From positions 1 through 64,000 of the forward strand of contig NZ_NCSQ01000058.1 in the NCBI RefSeq assembly GCF_002105465.1: a stretch of 64,000 nt of DNA. The letters are read 5' to 3'. Below the pieces are notes generated by a model, which saw only the letters and a list, made by a program, of their open reading frames with translations, was not told the DNA's origin and did no database searches. Source of the stretch: Aquidulcibacter paucihalophilus. Its GTDB lineage: Bacteria > Pseudomonadota > Alphaproteobacteria > Caulobacterales > Aquidulcibacteraceae. A program made the position numbers and the translations under genes. This document shows, piece after piece, positions 44,536 through 54,112 of the stretch. How positions within the stretch are numbered: position 1 is the stretch's first letter; every line of letters begins with the position of its first letter.

Positions 44536-46593
44536 ATGTTCGCAAAACGACTTGCACTTCTTGTATCAACTGCGATCTGCGTCGCTGCTGCCGCCACTAG
44601 CACGGTGCAAGCGCAAAACTTTAAGCCTACTGGCCCTGCTCTCCCCGTTGACGTGATGTCTCGGGACTGGGGTGTTTGGAGTGCTCGAATCAGCCCAGAC
44701 GGAAAGCACATTGCCGCATTAGCCGGGATTCCCGGGCAAAATCCTGTAATTCGCGTCTGGTCGACCGACGACATGAGCAAAACCCCAACCCAATTTGGTT
44801 CCAAAACCATGCGGTTCACGGGCTTTCAATTCATGAACAATTCGAAGCTCTTGGTATTTGCCAATCAACCGGTCGCCGCTGGGGCCAATTCGGATTGGTA
44901 TAGTCGGGCAGCTATTGCCAATCTCGATGGTTCTTCCTTTTTAGACATTTCGAATGAAGAAGCCGCAACTACGCGCGATGACGATTTCATTATCGGATAC
45001 TCGCTGTTTAATCGGCTGCCGAAAGAAGAAAATGTTGTCTTGATGGAAATCCAAAGGATTTCCGGCTCCGAAATTGTTCGGCTTAATCTGAATACCGGTC
45101 GCAAGGACCGCTTCGCGCGAACAGGCGATAATGAGGAATTCCTGTGGTCTGATAGCGATGGCAACATCAAACTTAAAGGCGAGCTTAAGGCCGCCAATGG
45201 TGTCTACACCTATCACTTCTTCTTTCGCGAAAATAATCAAGCACCTTGGCGCGAGCTAACCGGTATTCGCTATAATCTGAATGCCCGATTTGATTTACGC
45301 CCGGTGCATATCTCCAACGATAACAAATCCATATATGTTATCACCAATAGAGATTCGAACTTCAGCGTGCTTGCGAAATATGATCTTGAAACCAACACCT
45401 TAGGACCTCCAATTGTCCAAAACACAGAGTTTGACATATCGTCGGCAAGTTTCGGTACCGCTTCGGACGAAGATGCACTGACCCAAGACCCCTTGCGCAG
45501 CTTTTGCTGGGCTGGGCCGTCGACAGAATGCAATTATCTCGATCCCATCGACACGCGGATTCACGCCTTGCTGGAGCGCGCGCTCCCTGACACCATCATC
45601 TCCTTTAATTCCCGCAACGGCGGGGCAAATGTTCTCGTCCGAGCCACGGCACCAAATGTGCCCGATACCTATTATCTGCTGAAAAACGAGCGACAACTGA
45701 TCAAAATTGGTTCGTTGCTAGAAGGGTGGGATCGCAAGAATTTAGGCCCTGCGGAATGGGTAACTTACCCCGCCCGCGATGGCTTCCAAATCCCCGGTAT
45801 CTTGTACTTGCCACCCGGCTACAAGAAGGAGCGTGATGGCCGCCTTCCCCTGGTGGTCATGCCGCACGGTGGTCCATGGGCCCGCGACGACATGGACTTT
45901 GACATAAGTTATTGGAGTCAGATGTTTGCGACCCGCGGCTTTGCCGTACTGCTCCCCCAATATCGCGGCTCAACCGATTTGGGCAAAGCGTTGTGGAAGG
46001 GCGGCGACAAGCAATGGGGTGCCTTGATGCAGGATGACAAGGACGATGGCGCTAAATGGCTTGTCGACCAAGGCATCGCTGATCCAAACCGCATGATGAT
46101 GTACGGCTATTCCTATGGCGGGTTTGCAGCCGCGGCCGCAGCGACACGCTCTGGGGGCCGATCAGCGGGCTTATGGCAATGCGCGATTTCCGGGGCGCCC
46201 GCCATCGATCTTGAACGTATATCCAACGACTGGGGTGAAAACAGGCTTGCGCGAACACTCCAAGGCGTCACGGTCGCAGGCTTTGACCCCATGGATCACC
46301 TCGACCAGGTTAAAATTCCCTGGCTGATTTTCCATGGCGATTATGATCGACAGGCCGACACCATCCATTCGCGCACAACCGCTGCGCGCATGCGTCAAGT
46401 CAACCCAAATGCGAATTTCCGCTACGTGGAAATCCCCCGAATGGCCCATACTTTGGGTGAAATGACACCGCAACATCGCACCCAATTCCTCAGCCTGATC
46501 CTTGAATGGATGAGCACGAATTGCGGCAATATCTCCCAAACCTTCAAGGAGCCGGGCTTGAAGACGACGCTGACTAAGCGGGCCTCAAAATAG
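44536..46593 (+). CDS. Exported S9 family prolyl oligopeptidase-type peptidase
   Basis: A 685-residue serine peptidase. After a signal peptide (LALLVSTAICVAAAATSTVQA) comes a beta-propeller-like N-terminal half, then the alpha/beta hydrolase domain. The nucleophile is in MYGYSYGGFAAAAAATR (near residue 525), the acid in FHGDYDRQAD and the histidine in PRMAHTL. Members cleave short peptides, often dipeptides, in the periplasm. The ATG at 44536 has GGGG nine bases upstream; the frame from 44329 overlaps an unlikely leader. Ends in a strong terminator. Confidence 0.92.
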   Translation: MFAKRLALLVSTAICVAAAATSTVQAQNFKPTGPALPVDVMSRDWGVWSARISPDGKHIAALAGIPGQNPVIRVWSTDDMSKTPTQFGSKTMRFTGFQFMNNSKLLVFANQPVAAGANSDWYSRAAIANLDGSSFLDISNEEAATTRDDDFIIGYSLFNRLPKEENVVLMEIQRISGSEIVRLNLNTGRKDRFARTGDNEEFLWSDSDGNIKLKGELKAANGVYTYHFFFRENNQAPWRELTGIRYNLNARFDLRPVHISNDNKSIYVITNRDSNFSVLAKYDLETNTLGPPIVQNTEFDISSASFGTASDEDALTQDPLRSFCWAGPSTECNYLDPIDTRIHALLERALPDTIISFNSRNGGANVLVRATAPNVPDTYYLLKNERQLIKIGSLLEGWDRKNLGPAEWVTYPARDGFQIPGILYLPPGYKKERDGRLPLVVMPHGGPWARDDMDFDISYWSQMFATRGFAVLLPQYRGSTDLGKALWKGGDKQWGALMQDDKDDGAKWLVDQGIADPNRMMMYGYSYGGFAAAAAATRSGGRSAGLWQCAISGAPAIDLERISNDWGENRLARTLQGVTVAGFDPMDHLDQVKIPWLIFHGDYDRQADTIHSRTTAARMRQVNPNANFRYVEIPRMAHTLGEMTPQHRTQFLSLILEWMSTNCGNISQTFKEPGLKTTLTKRASK

Positions 46594-46617
46594 CGGCATT
46601 GAATGGCCAAGAACAAA

Positions 46618-46647
46618 GCCCGGCAGGATCACCTGCCGGGCTTTTTT
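46618..46647. terminator. Terminator between S9 peptidase and oppA-type genes
   Basis: A perfect 10-bp stem gcccggcagg/cctgccgggc with loop atca (46618-46641) followed by six T on the plus strand. It serves the peptidase gene; the minus-strand sequence preceding the stem also has A/T content, so it may work for the convergent oppA-type gene as well. Confidence 0.88.
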
Positions 46648-46670
46648 ATGCTTGAAACGCGTGAGGCGCG

Positions 46671-48326
46671 TTAGGACTTTGGCGCGGTACCGGACTTTTG
46701 TGCATCGGTGGTGCACAGATAGCGGGCGCGGTGGATATCGACCGCATTATCGACCCAGCCTGTGACCCGAGGGCTGACCAGATTGCGGTTAGTCAAGAAC
46801 CACATTGGCATAAAGCCATTTTCTTTCAACACAATGGCTTCAGCCTGCTTCATCAGAGCCGCACGCTTTTGCGTGTCTTTCTCGACATCGGCAGCATCCA
46901 TAAGTCGGTCGAACTCTGGATTGCTATATTTGCCATAATTGAGCTGATCGGTGCTGGTTTGGAACAGATAGACGAAGTTTTTGGCATCATTGAAGTCAGA
47001 GATCCAACCGGCATCGCCCAATTCAAAATCACCAGTGCGTAGCTTTTCATAATTGATCTGGGTTTCGGCACCCAAAATCTCAACCTGTACCCAGGGGGCA
47101 ATCTTTGCCCAATTTTGTTGCACAACAGGTGCCACGCGCGGATTATCGCCAGAGTTGCGGAAGCTGAATGTGAACTTCAATGGCTTATTGGGCCCATAGC
47201 CGGCCTCTTCCAACAACTTCTTAGCGCGGGCCAAGCGGGTCTCCATGCTTTGGCCTTTAAAGTCCGTCGTCATGGCACCGGTCTGATAGTCGGCAATTCC
47301 CGGTGGCACGAGGCTATAAGCGGGCTGTTGGCCGGCCTTCAGGATTTCCTTCGTGATGAATTCGCGGTCGGCCGTCATCGAGATAGCGGCTCGGACGCGG
47401 GCATCATTAAAGGGTGCCTTGCGCATATTGAAGATATAATAGGTCAGGCCCGTATAGCCATGAATGCGGGCATAGCCGGGCAAATTCTTATTGATCTCTT
47501 CCAAGCGAGAGCCCGAGAAATTGGTGTTGATATCAAGGTCACCTGTGCGGACTTTGCGTTCGGCCGCATTGTCATCCGGGGTTGGATAGAAGAAGAGCTG
47601 ATCTAAGCAGACATTGGCATTGTCGTAATAATTGGTGTTGCGCACGAGATGCACAAAATCGTTGGGCTTCCACTGCTGCAACTTATAGGGACCATTACCA
47701 ACGAAGTTTTCCGCCTTAATCCAGTCCTTCCCGACCTTTTCCACGACATGTTTGGGAATGGGGAATGACGTGTAATGGGTCAGAAGTCCGGGCAGATAGG
47801 GCGCCGGATGCTCAAGCGTGACTTCCAAGGTTTTTGCATCAATCGCCCGCACGCCCAATTGGGTTACATCTTTGATGCGGCCATCATAGATTTTCTCGGC
47901 ATTTTTGATGACATAAAGGATCGAGGCATATTTGGCTGGCGGGGTGGTGGTCATGATCCGCTGCCAGGCAAATACAAAGTCATCTGCCGTGACGGGCTGG
48001 CCGTCTGACCATTTGGCATCACGCAGTTTAAAGGTCCAGACTAAGCCATCGGGGCTGGTTGACCATTCAGTCGCCATACCAGGAATTGGGCGGCCTTGGG
48101 GATCTTCGGTGGTGAGGCCCTGCAGCATGTCACCAATGATCCGGTTTTCCCACGTGCCTGAAGCCTGATGGGGATCGAGAGACAAGGGTTCCGCACCATT
48201 ACCAATATGCAGGGTTCGGGCCTTGTCTGCGGCCGCGTCGCCCCCGCCGCCACCACAAGAAACCAAACCTAAACTCAGCACCAAAGCAGTTGTTGCAGCG
48301 GCCAAAGAACGGCGTGTGATTTTCAT
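46671..48326 (-). CDS. Peptide ABC transporter substrate-binding lipoprotein (OppA-type)
   Basis: A 551-residue family 5 solute-binding protein. The signal peptide ends in the lipobox LVSC (near residue 24), so it is membrane-anchored. Typical features are LDPHQASGTWENRIIGDMLQGLTTEDPQG, VFAWQRIMTTTPPAKYAS, and FNDARVRAAISMTADREFI. Binds oligopeptides for OppB/OppC-type permeases encoded at 49-51 kb. It is separated from them by an opposite-strand gene, so it is expressed on its own. No ATPase gene is nearby. Confidence 0.92.
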   Translation of the reverse strand: MKITRRSLAAATTALVLSLGLVSCGGGGGDAAADKARTLHIGNGAEPLSLDPHQASGTWENRIIGDMLQGLTTEDPQGRPIPGMATEWSTSPDGLVWTFKLRDAKWSDGQPVTADDFVFAWQRIMTTTPPAKYASILYVIKNAEKIYDGRIKDVTQLGVRAIDAKTLEVTLEHPAPYLPGLLTHYTSFPIPKHVVEKVGKDWIKAENFVGNGPYKLQQWKPNDFVHLVRNTNYYDNANVCLDQLFFYPTPDDNAAERKVRTGDLDINTNFSGSRLEEINKNLPGYARIHGYTGLTYYIFNMRKAPFNDARVRAAISMTADREFITKEILKAGQQPAYSLVPPGIADYQTGAMTTDFKGQSMETRLARAKKLLEEAGYGPNKPLKFTFSFRNSGDNPRVAPVVQQNWAKIAPWVQVEILGAETQINYEKLRTGDFELGDAGWISDFNDAKNFVYLFQTSTDQLNYGKYSNPEFDRLMDAADVEKDTQKRAALMKQAEAIVLKENGFMPMWFLTNRNLVSPRVTGWVDNAVDIHRARYLCTTDAQKSGTAPKS

Positions 48327-48443
48327 TTCGTTGTCTCTCCCGATCGGGTTAGTGTGGGACTTCTATAGCGCGCGCGCTCGCATATACTATGCAAACAGGC
48401 AGTCGGACATCGCCCTTGTTACGATTTGTGAAGGTAACGTGAA

Positions 48444-49034
48444 ATGAACAAAATCAGTACCACGCTCATTGCAGTAGGTTTCATCACATTTAGTGCAGCT
48501 GCTTTGGCTCAATCCAACCAGACTCCCGCAAATGCAGGTGTTTCACCGCTGGAACCCATCTATGCTTGCGCCAACAAAACCGACCCCACGGAGCGTCTGG
48601 CCTGCTATGATGCTGCCGTGGCAAGCGTTCGTGCCAAAGAGGCAAAGTCCGAAATTGTGACGTTTGACAAACAACGGGTCGAAAAGGTTCGCCGCGAAGC
48701 CTTTGGCTTCTCCCTCCCCTCGCTCCCAAAACTGGGCTTCCCCGCCTTTGGCGGCGGATCGAAGGGAGAAGGCAAAGAGCAAAACGGCCCAACCGCTGCA
48801 GCTACTGAAGAGATTGAAGAGCAGAGCTTTACGGTCGTCAGTACCCGAGAGTCCGCGGGCCGTGTGGTCATTACGTTAGAGAATGGACAAGTTTGGCGTT
48901 TGGTAGAGGCCGGCGAGCTCAACGCACCCAAACGGCCGCCCTATAACGTCAAGATCCGCACCGCTGCGATGGGCTCCTTCATCCTGACCGTTGAAGGTCG
49001 CAATAAAGGCTATCGCGTTCGCCGCGTTGAATAA
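48444..49034 (+). CDS. Uncharacterised exported protein
   Basis: A 196-residue protein that I do not recognise as a named family. A signal peptide (TLIAVGFITFSAAALA) is followed by a short cysteine pair (ACANKTDPTERLACYDA, reminiscent of N-termini of several periplasmic proteins), a Gly/Pro-rich linker (residues 85-115), and a C-terminal beta region (VVITLENGQVWRLVEAG; SFILTVEGRNKGYRVRRVE). Inserted between oppA-type and oppC-type genes on the opposite strand. A link to peptide uptake is not shown. Confidence 0.8.
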   Translation: MNKISTTLIAVGFITFSAAALAQSNQTPANAGVSPLEPIYACANKTDPTERLACYDAAVASVRAKEAKSEIVTFDKQRVEKVRREAFGFSLPSLPKLGFPAFGGGSKGEGKEQNGPTAAATEEIEEQSFTVVSTRESAGRVVITLENGQVWRLVEAGELNAPKRPPYNVKIRTAAMGSFILTVEGRNKGYRVRRVE

Positions 49035-49064
49035 GGTGGGCCTGGCCGAGCGGCGGGGCCTGGA

Positions 49065-49967
49065 TTAGCGGTCGCGCGGATCAATCGCGTCGCGCAGACC
49101 ATCACCAATGAAGTTGAAGCAGAACAACGTGATCATCATAGTCGTGGCAGGGAAGATCAACAGCCACGGCGCGATTTCCATTTCGCGCGCGCCGATTGAG
49201 ATCAAGTTACCAAGGCTGGTCATCGGCTCTTGCACGCCAAGACCCAAGAAGCTCAAAAAGCTTTCGGTCAGGATGACGGCAGGAATGGTCAAAGTTACAT
49301 AAACCACGACAGGGCCAAGAACATTAGGCACGATGTGGCGGGTTACGATATTGGCACTGGTCACCCCAGCAGCCTCAGCGGCTTCAACAAATTCCTTCTT
49401 ACGCAACGAGATCGTTTGGCCGCGCACAATCCGCGCCATCGTCAGCCATTCCACCGCGCCAATCGCGACGAAAATCAAAATCAGATTGCGGCCAAACACC
49501 ACCATCAAGATGATGACAAAGAAGATGAACGGCAGCGCATAGAGCACATCAACGATGCGCATCATGATCTGATCCACGCGCCCCCCAATATAGCCAGCCG
49601 TAGCCCCCCAAATCACCCCGATCAACAGCGAAACCCCGGTTGCGACTAAGCCAACCGCCAACGACATGCGCAGCCCGTATAACAAGCGTACAAATAAATC
49701 TCGGCCCTGCGGGTCAGTCCCGAAAATGTGCAAATTCTCCCACGTTGGGGCCTCAAGTACGCGATCATTATAGATGGTCTCGTAATCATGCGGCCAGAAG
49801 AATGGACCAAAGATTGCCATCAAGGTCAAAAAGCCCAAGACAATCATGCTGCCGACAGCGGCCTTGTTACGGAACAAGCGACGACGCGCATCATCCCACA
49901 ACGAGCGTCCTTTGACAGCGGCTTCTAAAAGCTCAGCCTTTTCTTGGGGTGTGGTCAGAAGTGTCAC
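49065..49967 (-). CDS. Peptide ABC transporter permease (OppC-type)
   Basis: A 300-residue inner-membrane permease. An OppC-type N-terminal segment (AAVGSMIVLGFLTLMAIFGPFFWP) precedes the BPD transporter domain with YGLRMSLAVGLVATGVSLLIGVIWG and the EAA loop EAAEAAGVTSANIVTRHIVPN near residue 195. Its start overlaps the stop of the oppB-type gene by 4 bases. The ATP-binding subunits are not encoded near. Confidence 0.93.
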   Translation of the reverse strand: MTLLTTPQEKAELLEAAVKGRSLWDDARRRLFRNKAAVGSMIVLGFLTLMAIFGPFFWPHDYETIYNDRVLEAPTWENLHIFGTDPQGRDLFVRLLYGLRMSLAVGLVATGVSLLIGVIWGATAGYIGGRVDQIMMRIVDVLYALPFIFFVIILMVVFGRNLILIFVAIGAVEWLTMARIVRGQTISLRKKEFVEAAEAAGVTSANIVTRHIVPNVLGPVVVYVTLTIPAVILTESFLSFLGLGVQEPMTSLGNLISIGAREMEIAPWLLIFPATTMMITLFCFNFIGDGLRDAIDPRDR

Positions 49968-50893
49968 TCGTATTTAACTTTCGGGTCCAAGAGGCCATAT
50001 GCGAGATCGGCCAGAAGATTAAGCAGAATGATGAGGCCAGCATAGAGCACGACAACTGCCATCACCACAGGGTAATCGCGTTGCAAAGCGCTGGTGACGA
50101 AGTTTTTGCCAATGCCGGGCAGTTGAAACACCGTCTCCACGACGACAGAACCCGTAATCAAGCCTGCGCATGCAGGGCCCAAATAGGAGACAAGTGGTAA
50201 TAATGCGGCGCGCAGCGCGTGTTTGGCGAGGACTTGTGATTCCGGCAGGCCCTTTGCGCGGGCAGTGCGAACGAAATTGGACCGCAACACTTCAACCGCA
50301 CTGGAACGCACCAAGCGCGAAATAATGGCGATTTGCGCCAACGACAGGGTGACAACCGGCAAGAGCAAGGTTTCAAAAGTCATTTTGCCGAGATCTAGGC
50401 CTGCAGTTGGGAGCCAGCCGAGATAGACCCCAAACACCAAGGACAGAATGGGCCCGGTTACCAGTGAAGGAATACAAATGCCGGCCATGGCGATCGCCAT
50501 GATGGAATAATCAGGCAGGCTATTCTGCTTCAAAGCAGCAAACAGGCCCATCGGCACGCCAACAAAGGTCGCCAACAATAAGGCAGCCAAACCAATGGTC
50601 ATCGAAACGGGGAAGCCCGAACCAATGATCTCGCTAACCGTCTGGTCCTTGTAAATCAGCGAAGGACCCAAGTCGAAGGTCGCCAGCCCCTTCAGATAGT
50701 CAAAAAACTGTATGTAGAGCGGCTTGTCAAAGCCGTAAAACGACATGAGTTGCGCCCGAATTTCAGGCGATAGCGCGCGCTCGGTATCAAAGGGGCTGCC
50801 AGGGGCCAAACGCATCATAAAAAAAGCCACCGCTATGATGACCAGCATGGTGGGAATAGCCACCATCAGGCGTCGCATCGTATAGGCTAACAT
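49964..50893 (-). CDS. Peptide ABC transporter permease (OppB-type)
   Basis: A 309-residue permease with the OppB-type opening TMRRLMVAIPTMLVIIAVAFFMMRLAPGSPFD and the EAA loop NFVRTARAKGLPESQVLAKHALRAALLP near residue 215. Together with the next gene it would form the membrane channel of an oligopeptide importer. The ATG at 50893 (MLAYTMRRL) has AAGGA upstream; the frame to 50986 adds a leader with no support. Confidence 0.93.
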   Translation of the reverse strand: MLAYTMRRLMVAIPTMLVIIAVAFFMMRLAPGSPFDTERALSPEIRAQLMSFYGFDKPLYIQFFDYLKGLATFDLGPSLIYKDQTVSEIIGSGFPVSMTIGLAALLLATFVGVPMGLFAALKQNSLPDYSIMAIAMAGICIPSLVTGPILSLVFGVYLGWLPTAGLDLGKMTFETLLLPVVTLSLAQIAIISRLVRSSAVEVLRSNFVRTARAKGLPESQVLAKHALRAALLPLVSYLGPACAGLITGSVVVETVFQLPGIGKNFVTSALQRDYPVVMAVVVLYAGLIILLNLLADLAYGLLDPKVKYE

Positions 50894-51126
50894 GGCGTTT
50901 TTGGTCCTTTTGAAGCTTGTATGGACCAGCCAGTAGTGGCGTGGGGTCCGCCAAACAGCAATTGATGATGGTTGCCAGATTGTCAACGGAGGATGCCAGC
51001 ATCCATTCTGACAAGAGCTTGATTGAGAAGGAAACTAAGGCCCCCTGCCCCATGATCTGATTTCAGACTATCGGCGCTAGACCGCGCCAAAGGCATCGGC
51101 TATGGCCAATGACAAAGGAGAGCGTC

Positions 51127-51558
51127 ATGAGCCCGTTCCGCACAATCACCCCAGATTTCTCAGCTTCCCCGCAAATCAGCGTGGCTGACGTTGCTCAAGC
51201 CGCTCGCGATGGCTTTACCGCAATTATTTGTAATCGGCCCGATCATGAGGATGGCGGCCAGATTGAGGCGGCCCAAATTGCAAAGGCCTGCGCAGAACAC
51301 GGCCTATCCTTCACCCATATCCCCATCTCCGGCGGCATCCCGGAAGAAGCCGTACCGCTGATGCGGGAAGCTTTGGCAGCTAGCTCTGGGCCCGTCCTCG
51401 CCTATTGTCGCAGCGGGACGCGCTCGACCAATCTGTGGGCGTTAGCGGAAGCCAGTGCAGGGCGGACGCCGGAAGAACTCGTCGAGGCCGGGGCACGCGG
51501 TGGCTATGATTTAAGGGGCTTAATGCCCCTCCTGCGATCTCTGTCACAAACCCGCTAG
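51127..51558 (+). CDS. TIGR01244 family phosphatase/sulfurtransferase-like protein
   Basis: A 143-residue protein of the TIGR01244 (beta-lactamase-hydrolase-like) family. The active loop AYCRSGTRSTNLW, a Cys-x4-Arg rhodanese/phosphatase-type motif, is near residue 100; the N-terminal FSASPQISVADVAQAARDGF is the family pattern. Members are often fused to or adjacent to metallo-beta-lactamase-fold sulfur dioxygenases; here an MBL-fold gene lies 1.1 kb downstream. AAAGGAGA just before the ATG at 51127 decides the start. Confidence 0.87.
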   Translation: MSPFRTITPDFSASPQISVADVAQAARDGFTAIICNRPDHEDGGQIEAAQIAKACAEHGLSFTHIPISGGIPEEAVPLMREALAASSGPVLAYCRSGTRSTNLWALAEASAGRTPEELVEAGARGGYDLRGLMPLLRSLSQTR

Positions 51559-51665
51559 ACGTTTTTCAGGTCAGCTGCAGCCTCATTCGACAGCGGTGTA
51601 ACCGCTGTAACAAGAGGGGCGTATCCTGATGCCAAGACCCTGTCACAATTTGAGCGGATGGTTAC

Positions 51666-52673
51666 GTGTATGAAGTCGAATCGCTTAAGGCTGAAGCGTG
51701 TTCAGTCTCTGCACCGTCTCTGTCTGCCAAAGGCCTGTTTATCTTGACAAATCTCTTGCGTGATTTTGAGTGGAGTTGGACCGGCGTCACCGTGCGCAAA
51801 ACTGGTGCGCGTGTGCCATTTGATGCCGCACATTTGAGTGAGATTTTCCACTGGTGTGTTTATTTCGTTCGCGTTGTGCTCAGTCCGCGGCCAAAGGACG
51901 GCCCGCTGATTGGATTTGCTCCTGATCCCGCGCGACCCTGGTATTTGATTTGGCCGAGCCTGTATTTAACAGGCGGTCGGGCCGCTCAGCCCGGGGAGAC
52001 GCCTCATGTCTGGATGCATTTTGAAGACAAAACCCACAGCGAACCCGTCGCTTTGCCCAATGATGGTGTCGCGCGCTGGAACTTCGATGCCCATGATCTA
52101 AGCAAATCACGCGTGGCGGCGGCCTTTGAAGAAGCTTTTGGCTACAGCTTAGCGCTAGACCCGCGCCAGCACGAGGGATTTGCCGTTGAAAAGGGTGAAG
52201 CAAATGGCGTTCATGATGGGCGTATCGTCACGCTACCGTGCGAGCCAAAGCCCGGCAAAGTCTATCAGAAGCTGATTGATAATCGCGGCGACGACGGCTT
52301 GATGGAGGATTTACGGACCCCTACCGTCAATGGCCAACCCGCTTTGGTCTATATCAAGCGCCGGCCCGAACAGGTCCGCTTCTCCAATGACAATAGCCAG
52401 TGCTGGTTACGCAGCGTGGATGAGATTTTCTCACCCGATGAGATCGCGTCCATCAAGCACTTTTGTAAGCTTTTGCGCTTGGATTGGGGCGGGCTGGACA
52501 TTTTGCGCGACCGAACCAGTGGCTTGATCTATATCGTGGATGCGAATCGCACCGACATGGGCCCGCCAATCGCGCTACCCCTATCAGATAAACTAAAGAG
52601 CACTTGTATTCTGGCGTCCGCCTTGAAACTAAGCTGCGAGAAGGTCCGGTTGCGTGCTGGTGGAGGCATATAA
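51666..52673 (+). CDS. Uncharacterised protein with ATP-grasp-like C-terminus
   Basis: A 335-residue protein starting at GTG. The C-terminal third has an ATP-grasp-like pattern: VYQKLIDNRGDDGLMEDLRTP (near 215), ALVYIKRRPEQVRFSN, and RLDWGGLDILRDRTSGLIYIVDANRTDMGPP (near 285), the last resembling metal-binding Asp-x-Asn ends of ATP-grasp ligases. The N-terminal half is not recognised. Stop and next start overlap (TAATG), so it is translationally coupled to the MBL-fold gene. Substrate unknown. Confidence 0.72.
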   Translation: MYEVESLKAEACSVSAPSLSAKGLFILTNLLRDFEWSWTGVTVRKTGARVPFDAAHLSEIFHWCVYFVRVVLSPRPKDGPLIGFAPDPARPWYLIWPSLYLTGGRAAQPGETPHVWMHFEDKTHSEPVALPNDGVARWNFDAHDLSKSRVAAAFEEAFGYSLALDPRQHEGFAVEKGEANGVHDGRIVTLPCEPKPGKVYQKLIDNRGDDGLMEDLRTPTVNGQPALVYIKRRPEQVRFSNDNSQCWLRSVDEIFSPDEIASIKHFCKLLRLDWGGLDILRDRTSGLIYIVDANRTDMGPPIALPLSDKLKSTCILASALKLSCEKVRLRAGGGI

Positions 52674-53572
52674 TGGCTGTTGCGATTCCTTTTGTCCGCG
52701 ACTTCAAATTTGAGTATGGACGTGTCGAACAGGTGAGCCCGCTTATCCGGCGGGTGATTGCCAATAATCCGGGACCTTTCACGTTTACGGGGACAGGCGT
52801 TTATATCATCGGCCATGGTGATGTTTGTGTCCTTGATCCAGGTCCCGATTTAGCCGACCATTTTGAAGCATTGAAACAAGCGTTGGAAGGCGAGACGATC
52901 AGCCATGTCCTTGTCACGCATTCGCATATGGATCACAGCCCTTTAGCTCACCCCTTAGCACGATGGGCAGGATGTTCGGTCCTGGCATCAGGGGAGGTCC
53001 CCTTGCCGACCGAGTCTGAAGTTCGACTTGAGGCGGGCGACGATACGCGCTTCCGGCCCGATTCCGCGCTGCATGACGGCACCTTGATCGAAGGCGATGG
53101 CTGGACGATTGAGGCGATTGCGACACCAGGGCATACCTCAGGCCATATGTGCTATGCCTTGCTTGAAGAAAATTGCCTCTTCTCTGGCGACCATATTATG
53201 GGTTGGTCGACGACGGTCATCAGCCCACCCGATGGCGATATGGATGCCTATCTGACGAGCCTCGAAAAAATTGCGGCACGTCAATTTGCCACCATTTGGC
53301 CCACGCACGGGCCGCCAATCACGGATCCTGGCCCATTTGTCGCGGCCTATCGCGACCACCGTCTTGATCGGGAAGATCAAATCCTGGCCTGCTTAGCTTC
53401 TGGCCAAAACAAGGTCAAAGATATGGTGCCGGTCATGTATGCTGCAGTCGACCAAAGACTCTGGCCAGCGGCCTGCCACTCGGTCATGGCGCATATAAGC
53501 CGTTTGGTCAAAATCGGCCGCGTCACCTGCGACGGTGCCCCCTCGATGGAGTCCAGCTTCCATTTAGCCTGA
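52673..53572 (+). CDS. Metallo-beta-lactamase-fold hydrolase
   Basis: A 299-residue MBL-fold protein. The metal motif is VTHSHMDHSPLA (His-x-His-x-Asp-His, near residue 82), followed by TPGHTSGHMCYAL, SGDHIMGW and IWPTHGPPI, then a winged-helix-like C-terminus typical of the LACTB2-type group that includes nucleases and thioesterases. The start is the ATG at 52673 with GGAGG 6 bases upstream. Coupled to the ATP-grasp-like gene. Confidence 0.9.
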   Translation: MAVAIPFVRDFKFEYGRVEQVSPLIRRVIANNPGPFTFTGTGVYIIGHGDVCVLDPGPDLADHFEALKQALEGETISHVLVTHSHMDHSPLAHPLARWAGCSVLASGEVPLPTESEVRLEAGDDTRFRPDSALHDGTLIEGDGWTIEAIATPGHTSGHMCYALLEENCLFSGDHIMGWSTTVISPPDGDMDAYLTSLEKIAARQFATIWPTHGPPITDPGPFVAAYRDHRLDREDQILACLASGQNKVKDMVPVMYAAVDQRLWPAACHSVMAHISRLVKIGRVTCDGAPSMESSFHLA

Positions 53573-53577
53573 TTGGC

Positions 53578-54039
53578 CTAGAAATTGGGAATCGTGCGCT
53601 TTTCGCCGTTGGGATGGACAATCACCAAGGTTTGGCGGTCATATTCCAAATTGGCCTGAAGTTCGCGCAAATGGTCTTCTTCACCCGCCAAGATGTTGGT
53701 ATAGCGCCATTTTACACCGTCGTGGAAGACCACATAGCCGCAAACCTTGGTTTCGCATTCTGGCTTTTTAATTAATTCGCTATAGCCAGCGACCAAGGGC
53801 GGGCTACGCTCATCAAAGCTCTGCGCCCGCACTCTAAATCCCCATACAACGACGACATCCACGGGACGGTCTGATGCCGATGCGCTGGCAGATGCACCCG
53901 CTACAGGTACTTCGGATGCTTCGCCTGCCTTAGCGGCTGCAGTGGTCGCTTTGCTCGCTGTCGCTGCAAAGCTGGTTGTCGCTGCGCCACAGGCTGCCGC
54001 AGCAATCAAAGATGCACAAAGAACAGAAGTGAGTTTCAT
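53578..54039 (-). CDS. Uncharacterised exported protein
   Basis: A 153-residue protein with a signal peptide (LCASLIAAAACGAATTSFA) and an Ala/Ser/Thr-rich stretch to about residue 55. The C-terminal part (VVVWGFRVRAQSFDERSPPL; ECETKVCGYVVFHDGVKW) carries a Cys pair and is not recognised. The start at 54039 is chosen at the signal peptide; the frame to 54075 adds a poor leader. It converges on the MBL-fold gene 5 bases away. Confidence 0.75.
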   Translation of the reverse strand: MKLTSVLCASLIAAAACGAATTSFAATASKATTAAAKAGEASEVPVAGASASASASDRPVDVVVVWGFRVRAQSFDERSPPLVAGYSELIKKPECETKVCGYVVFHDGVKWRYTNILAGEEDHLRELQANLEYDRQTLVIVHPNGEKRTIPNF

Positions 54040-54112
54040 AGTTTCGGTGATCTCACCAAGCGGAAAAGGAGTCAATTACCGATGTGTAATTTGGAGACAA
54101 ACTGCACCCGAA

